From Micromonospora rubida (GTDB taxonomy: Bacteria > Actinomycetota > Actinomycetes > Mycobacteriales > Micromonosporaceae): DNA of 64,000 nucleotides. The notes beneath the pieces were generated by a model. That model was not told the DNA's origin and did no database searches. It worked only from the letters and a program-made list of their open reading frames with translations. Location of the stretch: the NCBI RefSeq assembly GCF_009908295.1, contig NZ_JAAALO010000005.1:577631-641630 (forward strand), given 5' to 3'. Below are positions 60,408-64,000 of the stretch, piece by piece. Both the position numbers and the translations under genes were made by a program. Numbering within the stretch: position 1 is the stretch's first letter; each line of letters starts with the position of its first letter.

Positions 60408-61250
60408 ATGTTACTGATCACCGGCGCTACGGGGAACATCGGTCACGAACTCACCGCCGCGCTCGAAGGCAAACAGGCCAAGGTGCGTCTGTTGGTTCGC
60501 GACCCGGCCCGGGCCGCGGGCCGGGCCGAACATGTCGTCGCGGACCTGGACGATCCCGCGACACTGCCGCCCGCCTTCGACGGCGTCTCCAAGCTTTTCC
60601 TACTCACCCCGGGTATCGGGCTCACCCAGACCGAACACGCCGTCGCGGCCGCGCGAGCCGCGGGCGTGCAGCACATCGTGCACCTGTCTTCGGCCAACGT
60701 GCTCGGCGACCCTATGCCGGCCATGGGCCGATGGCACCATGATCGTGAGGAGTTGGTACGCGCCTCGGGCATCCCAGCCACCATCCTGCGGCCGGGCGCC
60801 TTCATGACCAACACGCTGGAGTGGCTGCCCACCATCCGCGAGGGCGGTTTCGTTCTCAACCCGATCGGCCAGGGCCGGTTCGCCCCGATCGACCCCGCCG
60901 ACATCGCCGCAGTGGCAGCTGTCGCCCTGACCGAAGAAGGACATCAGGGAAAGCAGTACGTGCTCACCGGGGAGGAGGCACTCACCGTCATCGAGCAGGT
61001 CCAGATCCTCTCCACTGCTATCGGCCGCGACCTCGAGGTCCGCCCGGTCGCCTCGCCCGAGGAAGCCGTGCGCTCCCGCTTCCCGCGCGGGGCGCCACCA
61101 GCGCTTGCTGACGCCCTCATCGAGGGCTATACCCTCATGCGCGCCGACACGACTGGCTTTCGCACCAACACGGTCCGCCGCCTCCTTGGCCGCGCCCCTC
61201 GGACCTTCTCCGACTGGTGCACCCGCAACACGCACCGTTTCCGCTCATAA
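60408..61250 (+). CDS. NmrA-like NAD(P)-binding reductase
   Basis: 280 residues. The Rossmann start 'LLITGATGNIGHELTAAL', 'VRLLVRDPARA', 'HIVHLSSANV' and a missing YxxxK motif place it in the atypical SDR/NmrA group, which includes NAD(P)H:quinone-like and azo reductases and redox sensors. The divergent MarR regulator suggests a role in response to reactive quinones or electrophiles. Confidence 0.87.
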   Translation: MLLITGATGNIGHELTAALEGKQAKVRLLVRDPARAAGRAEHVVADLDDPATLPPAFDGVSKLFLLTPGIGLTQTEHAVAAARAAGVQHIVHLSSANVLGDPMPAMGRWHHDREELVRASGIPATILRPGAFMTNTLEWLPTIREGGFVLNPIGQGRFAPIDPADIAAVAAVALTEEGHQGKQYVLTGEEALTVIEQVQILSTAIGRDLEVRPVASPEEAVRSRFPRGAPPALADALIEGYTLMRADTTGFRTNTVRRLLGRAPRTFSDWCTRNTHRFRS

Positions 61251-61279
61251 CGACGCCACGGGACTGTAAAAACAACAAC

Positions 61280-61494
61280 GGCCCCGTCTCACATTCGGTG
61301 GTGACACTCTGTAGCGGCGTCGCAGGTGTGCGCGCGAGCCTCTGACGTCGGCGCTTCAGGGCTGGCCGGTTTCGTGTGAAGGCTGCAACCATGGAGATGC
61401 TACGCCTTTGCCCCGATAATGCAGGTTTAGACAGTGCTGCCGTCCGGCCGACTGGGCCGCTACTCTCTGCTACCACCGAATGTGAGACAGGGCC
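61280..61494. mobile_element. 215-bp MITE-like element with 23-bp terminal inverted repeats
   Basis: Terminal repeats 61280-61302 and 61472-61494 match in 22 of 23 positions. The 169-bp interior codes for nothing recognisable. This is the shape of a miniature inverted-repeat element moved by a transposase encoded elsewhere. No target duplication could be seen directly at the ends. A second copy was not noticed in the window. Confidence 0.6.
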
Positions 61495-61642
61495 AAATTT
61501 CAGCCGGCGTTGACAGTTCGAGCCGGCCATCGTCAGGAAGCGTCAGCGCAGGTTGTCCGGAATGGAGGACCTGGTGCTGTCGCTGTCGGCGACTGCCGGG
61601 GGGTTGCCCCAGGGGAGTGGACTTGCTGCTGGCCAGCGGCCC

Positions 61643-61960
61643 TTACTCGCTGGCCGGTACGTCTTCGGATGGCGTGCCTAGGATGCCGGCCCGCGCGGCG
61701 GCCATGGTGACTCGTACCGCGTTGTCGGCAGTTGTTTCGTCGACCGGTTCCGCGGTGAGGAGCAGGCGCAGGTAGATCGGGGCGACGAGGGTCTTGAGCA
61801 CCTAGGCCGCGTCGGTGTCGCGGGCAGGTTCGCCACGCTCGATGGCCGTCACTCGCTCGTTCATCGCAGCGAGCTGGTACCCGTAGCGAAGGTCCGCGGC
61901 CGTGCGAACGCCGCGGACGATGACCGGGGCGCCGCGGCGCAGGCGACGGCGAACCAGCCG
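61643..61960 (-). pseudogene. TetR-family regulator C-terminal fragment with an internal amber codon
   Basis: Reading the minus strand to TAA 61643, the frame gives 'VLKTLVAPIYLRLLLTAEPVDE' (in part) and 'AAARAGILGTP', the TetR_C_11 ligand-binding domain. It is preceded, across a TAG stop at about 61803, by 'NERVTAIERGEPARDTDAA' in the same frame. The DNA-binding half is missing. It resembles the intact TetR protein at 47.5-48.1 kb. Confidence 0.6.
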
Positions 61961-62330
61961 AGCAGCGGAGACCTGCTGGCCGCACCGTGCGCTGGGCTGG
62001 TCGGAGGTGAGGTGAGGGTCGACATGTGTCGAGCCGACAGTGGACATCACCCAATTCCTGGCGGTTTTCGGTCTCGAATGTCGGATTGAGACGGCTGCCA
62101 CGGCGAAGTAGGTCTAGCCCCACCAGCCTGTACGCCCAGCCGCATTCCGCCTCGACCTCGCGCTTCATGCGGTCAATATCACCGCAGACAGATGAGAAAA
62201 GAAGACGACATGGAGACTGCATCGCACCACCCAGCCCGGCAGAGCCCCTCGAGGGCGGAGATGGACCCCAACCGGGGACGCTGCCACGGCGCTCAGCCGG
62301 GACGCCGCGTCCTCGCCACGGCTGTGGTTC
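61961..62330. other. 370-base region without an intact gene
   Basis: Open frames exist on both strands but none has a recognisable family, start and ribosome binding site together. It probably contains the lost 5' part of the TetR relic and the promoter region of the acyltransferase relic. Confidence 0.4.
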
Positions 62331-62757
62331 ATGGACAACCTGCGGGTCCTGCTGATCTCGCTGGTGGTCCTTCACTACATCGCGACCAGGTACGGACTCG
62401 AGGTCTGGCACTACACGGAGAAGCTGGCCAGCGACGCGGTCGGGTTCGGCCTGCTGGTCTTCCTGCTGGTCAACCAGGCCTGGTTCATGGGCGCGTTCTT
62501 CCTGTTCTCCGGCTACTTCACGCCCGGCTCGTACGACCGCAAAGGCCCGCGTTGCCTTCCTGCGCGACCGGCTGTTCCGCCTGGGTATCCCGTTGGTGGT
62601 GTTCTACCTCGTGCTCAACCCGATCCTGTACGCCGGCACCTACCGGCGCGGCTCGCCACTCGACTTCCACCTGCACACCGTCGGTGCCAGACCGTTGTGG
62701 TTCGTGCTCGCGCTCCTCGTCTTCGACGCCCTCGTGGTCGTACAGCACCACTATTAG
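62331..62757 (+). pseudogene. acyltransferase-3-family membrane protein, truncated and frameshifted
   Basis: The frame from ATG 62331 reads 'MDNLRVLLISLVVLHYIA' and 'AWFMGAFFLFSGYFTPGSYD', the first helices of acyltransferase family 3. Near 62545 the match shifts by one base and continues as 'FLRDRLFRLGIPLVVFYLVL' up to a stop at 62757. The remaining six or more helices are absent. Members acetylate sugars or antibiotics at the membrane; this copy is inactive. Confidence 0.7.
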
Positions 62758-62954
62758 CTGGGGCGGCAAGATGAGGGCATCCGCGATGGCCTGCTGAACC
62801 TCCTCGAAGTCGCTTCCTTGCCGGGGTTGAGCCGTACCCGCCGCCGCAGCTCCGCGGGGGCGGTTGGCCACCGCCGTTGAAACGCCTGTTGGGCGTACCG
62901 CAACGTGTCCCGTGGGTGCGAACGCACCTTTTCGTGGCGCAGTGATCCATCCCA

Positions 62955-62971
62955 TCTTGTCGTTGACAAGA
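62955..62971. promoter_or_regulatory. palindrome upstream of the monooxygenase-like gene
   Basis: TCTTGTCgttGACAAGA has perfect 7-base arms around three bases, the shape of a TetR- or MarR-type operator, about 125 bases before the next gene. The surrounding 339-base stretch (62758-63096) otherwise shows only weak frames. Confidence 0.4.
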
Positions 62972-63096
62972 CGGGGTGCCAGCTGGCATCTTTTCAGTGT
63001 CAAGTTCAGGTATTGGAGAGAAGGGCAAGCCCGTGAGCGCCCATCACGAATTAGTGCCGAGCAGCGCTGGCAGCGACCACGCCGAGGCGGTGTGCT

Positions 63097-63525
63097 GTGC
63101 CGACGTTGCCGTGGACCGGGCCTGACCGGTTCGAGTCCGATTCCGCCCTGGTCATGGCGTCGCGGTTTCGACTGACCAGATTCCGCGACGTTGGGCCGTT
63201 CCTCCTCGACGCGCTGCGTGTTCATCGACAGATCCGCCGCGCAGATGGCGTCCTCGGGGTTTCCCTCGTGGCACACCCGCTGCGGCGCGAGTTCTGGACC
63301 CTGAGCGCGTGGCGTGATCGGGAAGCCCTCATGGTGGCCGTGGGCCAGGAGCCACACCGCACCGTCATGACCCGCTACCGCGCAAAAATGGCCGACTCCA
63401 CATTCGACTTCTGGCCAGTCGCGGCGAGCGAGCTGCCGATCAGCTGGTCCACGGCCCGTAGACGCATCGTTGCCCGAGCCCAGGCCAGCGCCCTTTCCAA
63501 TCCTCAGCAGACCAAAGCAGGCTGA
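63097..63525 (+). CDS. antibiotic-biosynthesis-monooxygenase-like small protein
   Basis: 142 residues from 63097 (ATG 63154 is an alternative giving 123). 'MASRFRLTRFRDVGPFLLDA', 'REFWTLSAWRDREALMVAV' and 'PHRTVMTRYRAKMADSTFDF' follow the dimeric ferredoxin-like fold of ABM/DUF3291-type proteins. These act on quinones, haem or polyketides, or are merely stress-related. No partner gene is intact nearby, so its role is open. Confidence 0.65.
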   Translation: MPTLPWTGPDRFESDSALVMASRFRLTRFRDVGPFLLDALRVHRQIRRADGVLGVSLVAHPLRREFWTLSAWRDREALMVAVGQEPHRTVMTRYRAKMADSTFDFWPVAASELPISWSTARRRIVARAQASALSNPQQTKAG

Positions 63526-63630
63526 AGATCATGACCCCAAGCTTGCGTGCCCCGCCGCCGCACCTTCCTACTGGGCGTCCGGCTGCCACCGCCGGTCATC
63601 GTGCTGACCGCCAGGCCGGTAGTTGTCAAG

Positions 63631-64000
63631 TCAAACTGAGACGGGTTGTGTCTGCTGGGCGGGCTGGTTGATCCAGGCAGTCTCCGGCAGTCTGGGTGGT
63701 CGTGGGCGGCGGGCGAACCGGTGCGGGTGCGTGGTGTAGGCCGCGTCGAGGGTGGCCTGCCGTTGCTCGCGGATCTGTGCGGCGGTGCCGTAGTGGACCG
63801 ACGCTGGGGTGTGCGTTCCGATGCCGGAGTGGCGGTGTTCGTGGTTGTAGGCGGTGAAGAAAGCGTCGCAGAAGGATCGGGCGTCGGCCAGTGATCCGAA
63901 CCGTTCCGGGAAGTCCGGCACGTATTTCATCGTTTTGAACTGGGCTTCTGAATACGGGTTGTCGTTCGATGTCCGAGGTCGTGAGTGTGACCGCAAGACA
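63631..64000 (-). mobile_element. IS3-family transposase OrfB, C-terminal part, runs off the window
   Basis: The minus strand carries the end of the integrase core: 'SRPRTSNDNPYSEAQFKTMK' with the catalytic Glu in YSEAQFKT, and 'YNHEHRHSGIGTHTP'. The frame stays open to the window edge at 64000, so the element continues outside and may be intact. A+T-richer sequence at about 63625-63650 just beyond the stop probably contains the IS end. Confidence 0.85.

Noticed and set aside
1..64000. tRNA, rRNA or phage attachment site that could explain the mobile-element-rich zone
   Set aside because: No cloverleaf-like sequence, rRNA segment or integrase gene was recognised by eye; a covariance-model scan would be needed to exclude them fully.

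Overview
The window is about 70% GC, with GTG starts, four-base ATGA/GTGA gene overlaps, many secreted proteins and actinobacterial gene families. This points to an actinomycete, most likely a member of the Micromonosporaceae or a related Streptomyces-like lineage. That placement is inferred from gene content only.

Region 1 (1-13,885) is a terpenoid biosynthetic cluster read from a divergent promoter near 2.9-3.3 kb. The left arm encodes a P450, a squalene/phytoene-synthase-like class I enzyme, a small membrane protein resembling Pyr4/PaxB terpene cyclases, and the first 16 codons of an SMR-type transporter. The right arm encodes a GGPP-synthase-type enzyme, three Rieske oxygenases, two methyltransferases, a tyrosine-phosphatase-like protein, a PEP-synthase/rifampicin-phosphotransferase-like enzyme, a Coq4-like protein and a UPF0104 membrane protein. 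Most neighbouring genes overlap, so each arm looks like a translationally coupled operon. The product is not recognised. This is the most interesting part of the window.

Region 2 (13.9-36.9 kb) is largely intact and mostly concerns secretion and sugars. A 26-bp inverted repeat lies downstream of the cluster. Then come a secreted propeller protein, an MFS transporter and a secreted metallophosphoesterase in one operon, and a modular PQQ-type sugar dehydrogenase. A sugar-uptake locus follows: BadF-type kinase, GH4 glycosidase, two ABC permeases, a binding lipoprotein and a ROK regulator. It is divergent from a secreted GH8 endoglucanase/chitosanase, with a palindromic operator between them. A sigma factor with a membrane-bound partner and a 1373-residue subtilisin-like protease close the region.

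Region 3 (37-64 kb) is a plastic accessory zone. It holds remnants of IS66, IS701, IS3, IS5 and ISAs1 transposases, a 215-bp MITE-like element, and fragments of a methyltransferase, MFS transporter, LuxR, MerR and TetR regulators, a subtilisin, a nitrite reductase, an oxidoreductase and an acyltransferase. Between them are intact modules: an FtsX-type ABC transporter with a two-component system, hydrolases, an SDR, a drug-efflux MFS, an EamA exporter divergent from a LysR regulator, an Rrf2 regulator with its operator, and a MarR regulator divergent from an NmrA-type reductase with twin palindromic sites. The window ends inside an IS3-family transposase.
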